A stretch of DNA of 20,404 bases from a virus, in the IMG/VR virus record IMGVR_UViG_3300009149_000370, positions 1 to 20,404 of that record; one strand, given 5' to 3'. The notes beneath the pieces were generated by a model. It made no database searches. It saw only the letters and a program-made list of their open reading frames with translations, and was not told the DNA's origin. Positions 1-7,386 of the stretch are shown here, in pieces. Within the stretch, counting starts at the first letter, position 1. Every line of letters begins with the position of its first letter. The position numbers were made by a program, and so were the translations under genes.

Positions 1-185
1 TGGTATCGATGGCCATGTTGTAAGGAATGCGCCAGAGTCCATCTTTTTATGTGTTGGCTAAGTATTCTGTTGGATTGAGTTATTATCCAAAAGCCAACTG
101 TCACAGGACTTATCTCAGCATCGTCTATGGTCTGCTTTAGGTCAACTATGATCTCGTCAATTAAATACCTTAGTTTGGTTGCCAT
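1..185 (-). CDS. Partial structural-region protein, N-terminal 61 codons, possible frameshift
   Basis: The ATG at 185-183 overlaps the stop of the preceding gene as TAATG, which implies translational coupling. The gene runs leftward out of the window. The visible protein begins MATKLRYLIDEIIVDLKQ and is helical and amphipathic up to about residue 46. In the starting frame it then continues with rare codons such as GCG and CGA. The frame reached by stepping back one base in the A-run near 47-51 gives a peptide beginning KKMDSGAFLTTWPSIP, which looks more protein-like and uses the codons typical of its neighbours. Its position downstream of capsid genes suggests a virion or head-completion protein, but I do not recognise the family. 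The frame change could be a homopolymer sequencing error, a mutation or programmed slippage. Confidence 0.6.
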   Translation of the reverse strand, partial: MATKLRYLIDEIIVDLKQTIDDAEISPVTVGFWIITQSNRILSQHIKRWTLAHSLQHGHRY

Positions 186-949
186 TAGATTAGGTTTCCT
201 ATTAATACTTGAATGTCTCTCTCTGTAACAGAGTATAGTGTTGTTTGGTCACCCTGCTTCCAAGATATCCACTGTAAAGCTTTCTCCACTATCATGTCAG
301 TTACGGAGTCTGGGAACTGTATTGAGTCCGTTATGAGCTGTGGCATATCAGGGTACTTTAGGTATCTTATACCTATAATTGACCTTGATACCGTTGGCCT
401 TATCTCTACCTCGTATGTCCCTGGTGGGTTGTAGTTGTTTGATACGTATGAGGAGAAGTCAAGGTATGAATACCTCTTGAGCTCACCTGATACTATTGTG
501 TTGCCAGGAAGGAATATATTCTTTTGGTTTTGGTTGAACTGCTCAAATGTGAGACGCTCTGCAGAGTATTCGCTTCCTCTGAATGTTAGATCTAGTCTAA
601 CCTTTGACGTAGCCCCTGTTATTGTAGGATCTATCGTTGGTGGCTCTATTGTTGTTGCCTCTGGGTGTATGCTCAGTAGCGTCCACAGCTTTTCTCCGCT
701 TAGGTCTGCTGGGTTAAATGCAACCCTTGAGTAGTTGTTGGCCTGGTATACCCTTGTGTTTATAAGCTCTCTGAGTGACTCTGCTGGTCCCTTGGTTTGT
801 GAGAACACGTTGTTCAGTGCCACCACCATCCACCTCATAGAGTACTGAATAGCTGGCCTGTAGTCAAGGTCAAACAGGTACCTGTCGGAGCCTTCTGCAT
901 CAAGAGCTGAGGCACACTGAGTCACTACATTCTGTACAAGTATTGCCAT
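185..949 (-). CDS. Putative virion structural protein, 254 aa, unrecognised
   Basis: I chose the ATG at 949 (protein begins MAILVQNVVTQCASAL). The longer reading frame starts from a TTG at 973 that lies inside a terminator hairpin. A perfect TATATTTG promoter-like element at 961-954 ends four bases before this ATG, so the message may be leaderless. The protein has an alpha-helical N-terminal half and a beta-rich, proline-containing C-terminal half, with no catalytic motif and no membrane segment that I can identify. It follows the 280-aa gene and is coupled by TAATG to the next gene. Position after portal, scaffold and capsid genes suggests a head-tail connector, adaptor or tail component. 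That is inference from gene order only. Confidence 0.75.
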   Translation of the reverse strand: MAILVQNVVTQCASALDAEGSDRYLFDLDYRPAIQYSMRWMVVALNNVFSQTKGPAESLRELINTRVYQANNYSRVAFNPADLSGEKLWTLLSIHPEATTIEPPTIDPTITGATSKVRLDLTFRGSEYSAERLTFEQFNQNQKNIFLPGNTIVSGELKRYSYLDFSSYVSNNYNPPGTYEVEIRPTVSRSIIGIRYLKYPDMPQLITDSIQFPDSVTDMIVEKALQWISWKQGDQTTLYSVTERDIQVLIGNLI

Positions 950-953
950 GCCC

Positions 954-961
954 CAAATATA
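954..961 (-). promoter_or_regulatory. Bacteroidota-type -7 promoter element, possibly leaderless
   Basis: TATATTTG on the minus strand matches the TAnnTTTG -7 consensus of Bacteroidota primary sigma factor promoters. It ends four bases before the ATG at 949. No TTG -33 element is seen at the usual distance, so the call rests on the -7 box alone. Its position directly after a leftward terminator would restart transcription for the genes to the left. Confidence 0.45.
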
Positions 962-964
962 CTT

Positions 965-991
965 AAAAAGCAAGGAATATCCCTGCTTTTT
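965..991 (-). terminator. Intrinsic terminator hairpin after the 280-aa gene
   Basis: An inverted repeat pairs AAAAAGCA (965-972) with TGCTTTTT (984-991). A GG/CC extension and a short AT loop complete it. Read leftward, the stem ends in five T residues, as expected for a terminator of the gene ending at 1008. Read rightward it is followed by an even longer T-rich tract, so it could work in both directions. Confidence 0.65.
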
Positions 992-1007
992 ATTTTTTTT
1001 CTCTTTA

Positions 1008-1850
1008 TTAAGCTATAGGATTCACAGATTCAAGTAGGCTCTCTCTGGAGTTCTCTTGAAATATCTTTTGGGCTCTGTTTGTTTCCTCGTCAATTTCTTT
1101 GTTTACTAAATGGTCTGCAAGCATACCTCTCATCATCTCTAGGTCCTCTAATAGTGGGATGCTGTTTTCTTTGCAACGTTGTATGACCACGTTGATTGGC
1201 AGTACGCTTATGTGGTTTACGTGCTTTGCCGCTCTTGTTGCCTTCATCACCTGGTTGTGTGTTATGTCCTTGTTGAACTTTTCAGATATAATACCAGCCT
1301 TAAACTCTGTGTGGTTCTTGATCCATTCAATCTCCTTCTTGGAGTGACTTGTGAAACCACAGATGTTGATGATGTTTGTTTCCTTGCCTTCTTTTTTTGT
1401 TAATCCAACCTTGTATTCAAAGATGATTGGACCGTTTGGAGGCATTGTCTCGTAACCCTTTCTTCTGTCTGACGCTAGAACTGTCATTACTCGATACGAG
1501 AAGAAGTCTACACCCTTTTCGTCCCAGTCATTTTCGTCAAAGACGTTGTTGCCTTGCGTCTCGTTTGATGGTATTGATACCACCTCTCGGAGTGCCGCTG
1601 CAATGTCCTGTGCGGATGATCCCTTGTCCTTTTGAGCAGTCTCAAGCTGGGACCGTAGGTCGTTAATTGTTTTTGTGTTTTCTGCTTGCTGCTTCATAAA
1701 CTCAGCGAACATCTCTTCAGTAGATAGGGGTTTTTTAACCTCCTCGGCTACTGGTTGCATTGTTGTAAGATTTTGTGATAAAGGCTTTAGTTTGCCTTCC
1801 TCAACAGATCCTAAAGCCTTTGGGCTCTTGTCTTTACCTTGGTTTTCCAT
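1008..1850 (-). CDS. Hypothetical head-region protein with N-terminal coiled coil, 280 aa
   Basis: The ATG at 1850 is preceded by an A-rich leader without a Shine-Dalgarno motif. Residues 1-95 are low-complexity, charged and glutamine/lysine/glutamate rich, with a probable coiled coil around residues 40-85. The rest (about 100-280) looks like a compact mixed domain with no motif I recognise. It is separated from the capsid gene by a strong terminator and is followed by another, so it probably forms its own low-level unit fed by readthrough. I saw no convincing promoter in front of it. A role in head assembly, such as an internal or accessory scaffold protein, is possible because of its place next to the capsid gene. 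The function is unknown. Confidence 0.75.
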   Translation of the reverse strand: MENQGKDKSPKALGSVEEGKLKPLSQNLTTMQPVAEEVKKPLSTEEMFAEFMKQQAENTKTINDLRSQLETAQKDKGSSAQDIAAALREVVSIPSNETQGNNVFDENDWDEKGVDFFSYRVMTVLASDRRKGYETMPPNGPIIFEYKVGLTKKEGKETNIINICGFTSHSKKEIEWIKNHTEFKAGIISEKFNKDITHNQVMKATRAAKHVNHISVLPINVVIQRCKENSIPLLEDLEMMRGMLADHLVNKEIDEETNRAQKIFQENSRESLLESVNPIA

Positions 1851-1870
1851 TTTAATCGTATTTATTTAAA

Positions 1871-1897
1871 AACTACCCCGAACAGTTCGGGGTAGTT
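1871..1897 (-). terminator. Strong intrinsic terminator downstream of the major capsid gene
   Basis: A perfect 12-bp inverted repeat (AACTACCCCGAA at 1871-1882, TTCGGGGTAGTT at 1886-1897) with a three-base loop. On the minus strand it is followed by a T run, giving a classic Rho-independent terminator 25 bases beyond the capsid stop codon. It would separate abundant capsid message from the genes to the left. Confidence 0.85.
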
Positions 1898-1921
1898 TGT
1901 TGGTTACTATTCTACGTCTTA

Positions 1922-3214
1922 TTAAAGAACGTCAATACTGAATGAAGATAATGGGTTGTCCATTATAAGACTCATGTGAGCTTCAACGTATAAATCTTTG
2001 AATTGCTCACGTGATCCGTTTGGACCTTCCATCATCAATGTTCCGCCCATATTGAATGAAGGGATTCCTTTCATTTGACATGGTTTGATTGTCTCAAGAT
2101 CCAAGACGAAAATTTTGGAAGAGAAAGACAATGGGAACAATGAAGGCTCCTGAAGCAACATACAAGGAACGAATACAAAGCGAAGTCCACCGAAACGTAA
2201 CTCATCAAGTTCAAGATCAGCGATCTTATCACTTGGAGTGTAGCGTGTCAATACTTGCTTGTATAATTTGTTCACTTCGTTGATCAAGCGTGGAACCGCT
2301 ACGATGAAACGTACTCCGCCTTCTGACTTGTAGTCTGTAGCGAAAGCAAGTGCCTCAAGTGTAGCTCGTAGTCCAGCAGTTGTGGTTGTTGCAGAAGCAG
2401 AACCAGCAGCTTGCATGGTAGGCCAAAATCCGCCCATTGTTTTTCCAGGCTCGCCAACAGCTGTGCGGAACTCGCCACGTGTACCGTTTACGAATGTAGC
2501 AAAGACATCCAAACGAAGTTGTTTCATCAACTCGTCACGATCTTTGTCAAGGTAGTTTGTTACTGCACGGTTTTCGAACTTCTTCATTTCGATAACACCC
2601 CAACGTCTAGCTCTCAAGAAACCTTGAAGGTAGTTGTAGCGTTCGATTGTCTGAACACGCTGGTATGTTTGAAACAAAGACTGTCCGTCTGTACGGAATG
2701 TAGACATTGGGATAAGGATATCTCCAACTGCTGCTGCTGGAAGTCCCATTGATGTGTTTGACTCGATTGAAAGCACGTTACCTACGATAGCTCGAACGAT
2801 ACCCTTTAGGTTTTGTGCGTCATTGAATCCAACAACCATGTCCAATGTGATGTTTGTGATAGTAGCTGCAGTTACTGTGTAACTACCTGTTACTGTGTTA
2901 CCAACTACGCCTGCCTGTGCTGCTGTGATAGCGTTTGCAACAAGTGGTGAGCGGCCGAATGTTTGTTCACGGTAATAAACTTCATCTGTATCAACTGTTT
3001 CGAAAGGCTGCTCGAAAAGCAACTTTAAGATGTTGTATTTCGCTGGAGCAGCATCGAAGATTGCTTCACGTACTGAGCGAGAGATAAGGTCTGTTGTTGA
3101 TGCGCCATAAGCTGAGTTAAGTGCATAGTCCGAACCAAGGGCGTTTGCCTGAAGGTTACCGAATGGTGCTCCTCCGATTCCTGGTACGTATGTGGTATTT
3201 GGTGTGTTTGCCAT
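1922..3214 (-). CDS. Major capsid protein (probable), 430 aa
   Basis: The identification rests on position, size and composition: it follows the portal and a scaffold-like gene, has a length usual for HK97-fold capsid proteins, and lacks catalytic motifs. The N-terminal ~45 residues are Gly/Ala/Asn rich. A predicted beta-rich segment follows around residues 100-175. The C-terminal half contains alternating helices and strands, including MGGFWPTMQAAG and FDLETIKP-like stretches expected of a shell-forming fold. Arginine is coded mainly by CGT/CGC, whereas the portal and terminase rely on AGA/AGG, which indicates selection for high expression. The start ATG is preceded by a run of A residues with no Shine-Dalgarno motif. 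A dedicated promoter lies upstream of the scaffold gene and a strong terminator follows. Assignment to the exact capsid family needs structure-based comparison. Confidence 0.82.
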   Translation of the reverse strand: MANTPNTTYVPGIGGAPFGNLQANALGSDYALNSAYGASTTDLISRSVREAIFDAAPAKYNILKLLFEQPFETVDTDEVYYREQTFGRSPLVANAITAAQAGVVGNTVTGSYTVTAATITNITLDMVVGFNDAQNLKGIVRAIVGNVLSIESNTSMGLPAAAVGDILIPMSTFRTDGQSLFQTYQRVQTIERYNYLQGFLRARRWGVIEMKKFENRAVTNYLDKDRDELMKQLRLDVFATFVNGTRGEFRTAVGEPGKTMGGFWPTMQAAGSASATTTTAGLRATLEALAFATDYKSEGGVRFIVAVPRLINEVNKLYKQVLTRYTPSDKIADLELDELRFGGLRFVFVPCMLLQEPSLFPLSFSSKIFVLDLETIKPCQMKGIPSFNMGGTLMMEGPNGSREQFKDLYVEAHMSLIMDNPLSSFSIDVL

Positions 3215-3232
3215 TTTTTTTTAGTATAATGT

Positions 3233-4510
3233 TTAGTAAACTGATTTTTTCTTTGGAAGCATATTCAGAACTCTCTGAACCTCTTCTGGTAATTTGTTAC
3301 CGTTGTTAACATTATGACCAGCCGATGATGATGGAGTATCGGCACCTCTTGACACTATCTGCTCTGTTGCTTTGGAGGCGGCTTTCTGGTTCTCTCTGTC
3401 GACAATAGCCGATATGATTGATTGTCCGTCTCTTAGCATCGCCATTCTTGCTGCAGCACCTGGTAGAACTGTTCCGTCAGCATTCAAAAAGTATTTCTCA
3501 AGTACAGTGCCACGAAGCGTATGAAGCTGTGCTGTGTCTGCTTTGATTGCAGGTATAGCGGCTTTATCCGTGTAGTAGGGCAGTTCCTCTGTGATTCGGG
3601 ATACGGCAGATGCTACTGATGCGTCAAAAGATTCTATATATCTCTTTTGGGTTTCAATAGCATTCTTGGCAGCCAATTCACGTTGACCTTTGATTGTGTT
3701 GAACTTATCTAGTGATGCTTGCGTTGCAATCTCTAACGCTGAGTTATTAGTGTATTCGTGTTCTTCAAAGTCTTCCTCTGTAAACTTTCCTGGAAAGAAA
3801 CTGTTTACGAGTGATTTCATGTCTTGTTTTTCTGATGACTTGGAGTAGTCTATCCCGTTGCTGTTTATGATAGCCTCCTTGTAGTCCTCGCCATTTGCCC
3901 AGGCAGAGAATGCCTCTAATAGTGGTGCTGGCATATTTTCAAACGACTTGTTTATGTCGTTGATTTTGTTTTCTAGTTCACCAGCTTTTTGAGCTTGCGC
4001 TCTGTGTCCGTTGAATGCCTTTGTAGCTTTCTCGACAAATTCTGATGGTGTACTTGCCTGAACACCGAACGATGTCTTCATCGCTTCGAATGCCTCTTCG
4101 GGTGTCTTACATTCTGCCTTTTGGGCACTCTTTTGTTTTGATCCTGGTAGTGTTATCTTCAGTCCTCCCTCTACCTCTATCTCGTCAGTTTCGATTACGC
4201 TATCTGTAGGTGTTGTTACGACATTCTCTACAGGCTTCTCTACAGGCTTCTCTACAGGCTTCTCTACAGACTTCTCTACAACACTCTCCTGCTTCTTTAC
4301 GTTGCTGAGGTGTTCTCGTACGTCCTTGTTGATCTTTTGAGCTGTTTCGGACTTGTCACCAAGCACAGAGCTTAGTACAGCTAGGTGACTCATGTCATTC
4401 TCTGCTGATGTGTTTGTCTGGTTGTTGACAATAGCTTTATTTTCAGCAGCGATGTTGTTCGTTGTTGATTCCGTTGATACGTTTTCTTGAGTTGTTACCG
4501 TGTTTTCCAT
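3233..4510 (-). CDS. Capsid scaffold-like protein, 425 aa
   Basis: The ATG at 4510 (MENTVTTQEN) is preferred over an in-frame GTG at 4534, because that GTG lies within a promoter element. Residues 1-150 are acidic, Asn/Thr/Glu rich and probably disordered, with tandem VEKP repeats around residues 78-93. The middle and C-terminal parts are strongly helical (about 160-370), and the end is a basic helix (PEEVQRVLNMLPKKKSVY). An acidic, disordered N-terminus, a helical rod and a basic C-terminal helix are the usual architecture of phage scaffolding proteins, whose basic C-terminus binds the coat protein. Its position directly between portal and capsid genes fits. No protease motif was seen. The role is therefore inferred, not proven by homology. 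Confidence 0.75.
   Translation of the reverse strand: MENTVTTQENVSTESTTNNIAAENKAIVNNQTNTSAENDMSHLAVLSSVLGDKSETAQKINKDVREHLSNVKKQESVVEKSVEKPVEKPVEKPVENVVTTPTDSVIETDEIEVEGGLKITLPGSKQKSAQKAECKTPEEAFEAMKTSFGVQASTPSEFVEKATKAFNGHRAQAQKAGELENKINDINKSFENMPAPLLEAFSAWANGEDYKEAIINSNGIDYSKSSEKQDMKSLVNSFFPGKFTEEDFEEHEYTNNSALEIATQASLDKFNTIKGQRELAAKNAIETQKRYIESFDASVASAVSRITEELPYYTDKAAIPAIKADTAQLHTLRGTVLEKYFLNADGTVLPGAAARMAMLRDGQSIISAIVDRENQKAASKATEQIVSRGADTPSSSAGHNVNNGNKLPEEVQRVLNMLPKKKSVY
4224..4283. repeat. 12-bp tandem repeat coding for VEKP units
   Basis: Three perfect copies of TTCTCTACAGGC (4224-4235, 4236-4247, 4248-4259) are followed by two degenerate copies. In the scaffold-like protein they encode a VEKP repeat, an extended charged linker. 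Such perfect repeats readily change copy number by slippage. Confidence 0.9.
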
Positions 4511-4533
4511 GTTTATCAGTTTTTTTGTTGGCA

Positions 4534-4563
4534 CAAATATGAGAATAAAAATTTAATTAACAA
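4534..4563 (-). promoter_or_regulatory. Leftward promoter for the scaffold and capsid genes
   Basis: On the minus strand TTG at 4563-4561 is separated by 19 bases from CATATTTG at 4541-4534. This matches the TTG / TAnnTTTG promoter layout of Bacteroidota with one mismatch. It lies in the short gap between the portal stop (4578) and the scaffold start (4510) and would give an untranslated leader of roughly 20 bases. It probably boosts scaffold and capsid expression over that of the upstream packaging genes. Confidence 0.6.
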
Positions 4564-4577
4564 AATATTCACTTGCA

Positions 4578-6797
4578 TTACTTCTGTTTAGGGTTATAGG
4601 TTGCCTTTGCCTGCTCCTTTGTTACTATCTGTTGAAGCTTTGCGTTTAGCTTTTTGTCTGTCTCTATGTTCTTTTGTTCTTGTATGCCGACCTGTTGCTG
4701 TTCCTCTTTGTCGGATATGGCCTGCATGGTCTGGTCCTCTTGTTCTGCGTTCATCTGCTCTTGTTCTGCCTGCATCCTTCCCATCTCGGCCTCTGTCTTG
4801 ACCATCTTTCTTAGTGATGTTGCTATCCTGTCTGCTGTTGCTCTTCCGTACAGATCTGCAAATGTTGCCTTGTCTATTATCTGTCTAGCGTACAGGTCGT
4901 TTAGTATGACATTGCCAGACTCTACTAACATATCGTACGAGTTAGACCTTCTAACAAATACCCTGAAGTCTTCTAGGTTCATGTCCTTTGAAAGGGATAT
5001 AAACCTTGCCTGCTCGTCTCCCACTGCTAGCACTAACTTTCTTTGGTTCTCTATGTATATTCTTTTTCCTCTTGTTGCTATAGCTTGGTAGCACTGTAGC
5101 ATTACCTTTTCTAGGGCATAGTAGAACGGTTGTTGTACTATTGATCCTCTTTGTATCATTAGCTCGGTTACACCTACGGCCTGTTTCTGTCCCATAGACT
5201 CTCCCTGCATTGCCTCGTTTTGTCCTGTTGATGTTCTTATAACTCCCTTTACTGCGTCTATTAGGTTAAACATACCAAGTGATCCGTTCTTTATTGTTGT
5301 GTCGTACTGACCAACCATATTCTGAACGCCCCTTCCCTTCATGTCCACAAACACTGGCTTGCTTGAGTTCATGGACTGTGTTGCGTCCCTCTCCTCGTCC
5401 TTTGTTGTGAATGCTGAGCTGTCTATGATCGGACCTGCTCCTCCAGAGTTGTTTATCTGTTGCTCTATGACGGACATGATCCTGTTTATGAATCGCTGTG
5501 GGTTTATGGCATCGTCAATTGGAGAGAACGCCTCTCCGTTTATATATGACCAACAACCAACCTTGTATGGAGGGAGTGATGAGTTGTAGTCCTCCACGTT
5601 TGTTTCTTGGTATGGAAGAAGTCCCCACTTTAATACTGTGTCTGGGATCATCTTTCTGTTTGTTCTTGTGTCTGGTGCTGACTGCCAGGGAATGAACTGC
5701 ACGTATCTAATAACGTCAGGGAACCTCTTGCATATGTTACCCTTTGCGTTTCCCATTAGTTTTTTTGCCTCTGGTGTGTTTGGGGGTGTTATTGCGTCCT
5801 TTGATGTGTACTTCGGTTTCTCTTCGTTATCAAATTTGAAGTCTAGTCTTGAAAATATTGTGTCACCGTACTCGTTTATTACATAGCCATATTTCATTGG
5901 CTCTGTGTCTCTCCAGCACACTGTTGGCACTGGTATGCCTGTCCTTGTTCCGTTTTGAAATGCAAAGTTTGTTCCCGTTGCAGACATTCTTTTGTCGTAT
6001 GATTCTATCATCTCCCTCTGATCGTCTGTCAGGTCTGGGCAGGTCTCGTACACCTGTGTCGGTGACCAGTAGTCTATATTGCCCCATCCCTGTGCGTCAC
6101 TGTGGTCGTACTTCCTTGCGTTTCTATCCCAGAAGTAGTCCTTTGATTGCACCACCTCAAATCTCTGGTGTCCTGCGTACTCAAAGTTGTTTGTCACAGC
6201 CACTCCAGAGAATCCAAGCTGCTCTGCTAGTCGTGGTAACATATCTGGAAAGTCGTTAAGCTTGGCACAGTATGTAAGCAGGTCGTTCATGGCTACTGTG
6301 AGTCCGTCAACGTACAGGTTTTCGTGTATCTGTTCTGTCTCCTTGTTTGTGTCCCCTATTGCGTTGTCTTCCTTTATTACGTGTGAAAATTCGGGCATCT
6401 TCTGTGCCATCTCTGTGTGGAACATGGCCTCCTGTAGTGACTCCTCTTTTCTTGTTATTGATTGTGGGGAGATGCTCTCTGCCGTTGCTCCAACAACCAT
6501 AGCGATGGAGTTTCCTCTGTATGTGTCTATCAGTCCTCTGATCATGTTTATTGTTATCATGATCCTGTTTCTGGTCTCTCCGCTTTCGTCCTGTAAAAAT
6601 GTCTCTATATCTTCCTGCATCCACCACTGTTTGTTCTGGTAGAACAGTTCGTTGCGTGTTGTTCTGTCAAGCCACTCCTGGTGGATTGCTATGTTATACC
6701 AGGCTCCAATGCCATATCGTCCCCACCTGTTGTGGTAGTCTTCGTCTTTTTCGTCTGTGATTCTGTTTGGACGTATGTCCGATATTGCTGTTAGCAT
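4578..6797 (-). CDS. Portal protein, 739 aa
   Basis: This is the dodecameric head-vertex channel through which DNA enters and leaves. The length and layout fit large P22-type portals. Residues 1-100 form a helical N-terminal region with WW/WMQEDIETFL and a conserved-looking NRIMITINMIRGLIDTYRG segment. A wing and stem region follows, with the INGEAFSPIDDAINPQRFINR stretch (about 440-460) typical of portals. A glutamine/glutamate-rich coiled-coil tail lies at about 670-735, resembling a barrel. The order terminase, small gene, portal, scaffold, capsid is classical for a packaging/head module. The start ATG overlaps nothing but sits one base beyond the previous stop. Arginine codons are mostly AGA/AGG, unlike the capsid gene. 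Confidence 0.88.
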   Translation of the reverse strand: MLTAISDIRPNRITDEKDEDYHNRWGRYGIGAWYNIAIHQEWLDRTTRNELFYQNKQWWMQEDIETFLQDESGETRNRIMITINMIRGLIDTYRGNSIAMVVGATAESISPQSITRKEESLQEAMFHTEMAQKMPEFSHVIKEDNAIGDTNKETEQIHENLYVDGLTVAMNDLLTYCAKLNDFPDMLPRLAEQLGFSGVAVTNNFEYAGHQRFEVVQSKDYFWDRNARKYDHSDAQGWGNIDYWSPTQVYETCPDLTDDQREMIESYDKRMSATGTNFAFQNGTRTGIPVPTVCWRDTEPMKYGYVINEYGDTIFSRLDFKFDNEEKPKYTSKDAITPPNTPEAKKLMGNAKGNICKRFPDVIRYVQFIPWQSAPDTRTNRKMIPDTVLKWGLLPYQETNVEDYNSSLPPYKVGCWSYINGEAFSPIDDAINPQRFINRIMSVIEQQINNSGGAGPIIDSSAFTTKDEERDATQSMNSSKPVFVDMKGRGVQNMVGQYDTTIKNGSLGMFNLIDAVKGVIRTSTGQNEAMQGESMGQKQAVGVTELMIQRGSIVQQPFYYALEKVMLQCYQAIATRGKRIYIENQRKLVLAVGDEQARFISLSKDMNLEDFRVFVRRSNSYDMLVESGNVILNDLYARQIIDKATFADLYGRATADRIATSLRKMVKTEAEMGRMQAEQEQMNAEQEDQTMQAISDKEEQQQVGIQEQKNIETDKKLNAKLQQIVTKEQAKATYNPKQK

Positions 6798-6798
6798 T

Positions 6799-7386
6799 TT
6801 ATTTGTTTTTTTGTCGTTCCATGAATATTTGATGTGGTGACTTGCCAGATGCTAAGTCTACCGATACGCTTGATGATATACCAAACCCGTCCTCCTGCAT
6901 CTTTATTATAGATGGGAGTTCATCACGGACCTTTTGCATTGCTGTTGTGTAGTTATTTATTGCTGTAGCGTCCAACACTCTGACAGCGTTCTCGTCTGTC
7001 TTGAACATGAAGTCATTTATGTTTATTGATGCTATTGCCATTAGGTTGTTAAACATCTGATCTACGGCTATCTTAGCCCTTGTTCTTATTTCTGGATTAA
7101 ACTTCCTCATAACCTCCATAGCAGCCTTTATCTTCTCTGGAAATTGTAGGCTAAGATACTTAGATCTATCTACATCCTTTATTTTATTTTTCTCGGACAT
7201 CATCTCGCAGGCCTTTTGTATCCTTAGGTATGGATCCTTTATCTCTGATATTGGTGATGACTGGCATGAGTATAACCAAACGAGCATTTCGTCCTGTTGG
7301 CTTAGGTCCTTGAACTCTTGTACAGAGTTTAGCTCAGGGTACTGTTGCTTAAGTGTTTTTTTATCGTCTACTGGATAGAATAACAT
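6799..7386 (-). CDS. Hypothetical protein between terminase and portal, 195 aa
   Basis: Its ATG at 7386 shares a base with the terminase stop (TAATG) and its own stop is one base before the portal start, so it is translated together with both. The protein is mostly helical, with a long segment at about 90-180 and a short basic C-terminus (HQIFMERQKNK). No enzymatic motif, signal peptide or membrane segment is visible. Its strict placement between large terminase and portal suggests a packaging or portal-associated role, possibly a small packaging accessory. It does not show the clear N-terminal DNA-binding helix-turn-helix expected of a typical small terminase, and I cannot name a family. Confidence 0.8.
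   Translation of the reverse strand: MLFYPVDDKKTLKQQYPELNSVQEFKDLSQQDEMLVWLYSCQSSPISEIKDPYLRIQKACEMMSEKNKIKDVDRSKYLSLQFPEKIKAAMEVMRKFNPEIRTRAKIAVDQMFNNLMAIASININDFMFKTDENAVRVLDATAINNYTTAMQKVRDELPSIIKMQEDGFGISSSVSVDLASGKSPHQIFMERQKNK

Noticed and set aside
950-973. Upstream TTG start for the 254-aa gene
   Set aside because: The TTG sits in a terminator stem. A promoter box ends four bases before the ATG at 949.
4511-4534. Upstream GTG start for the scaffold-like gene
   Set aside because: The GTG overlaps the promoter -7 box CATATTTG. The ATG at 4510 fits better.
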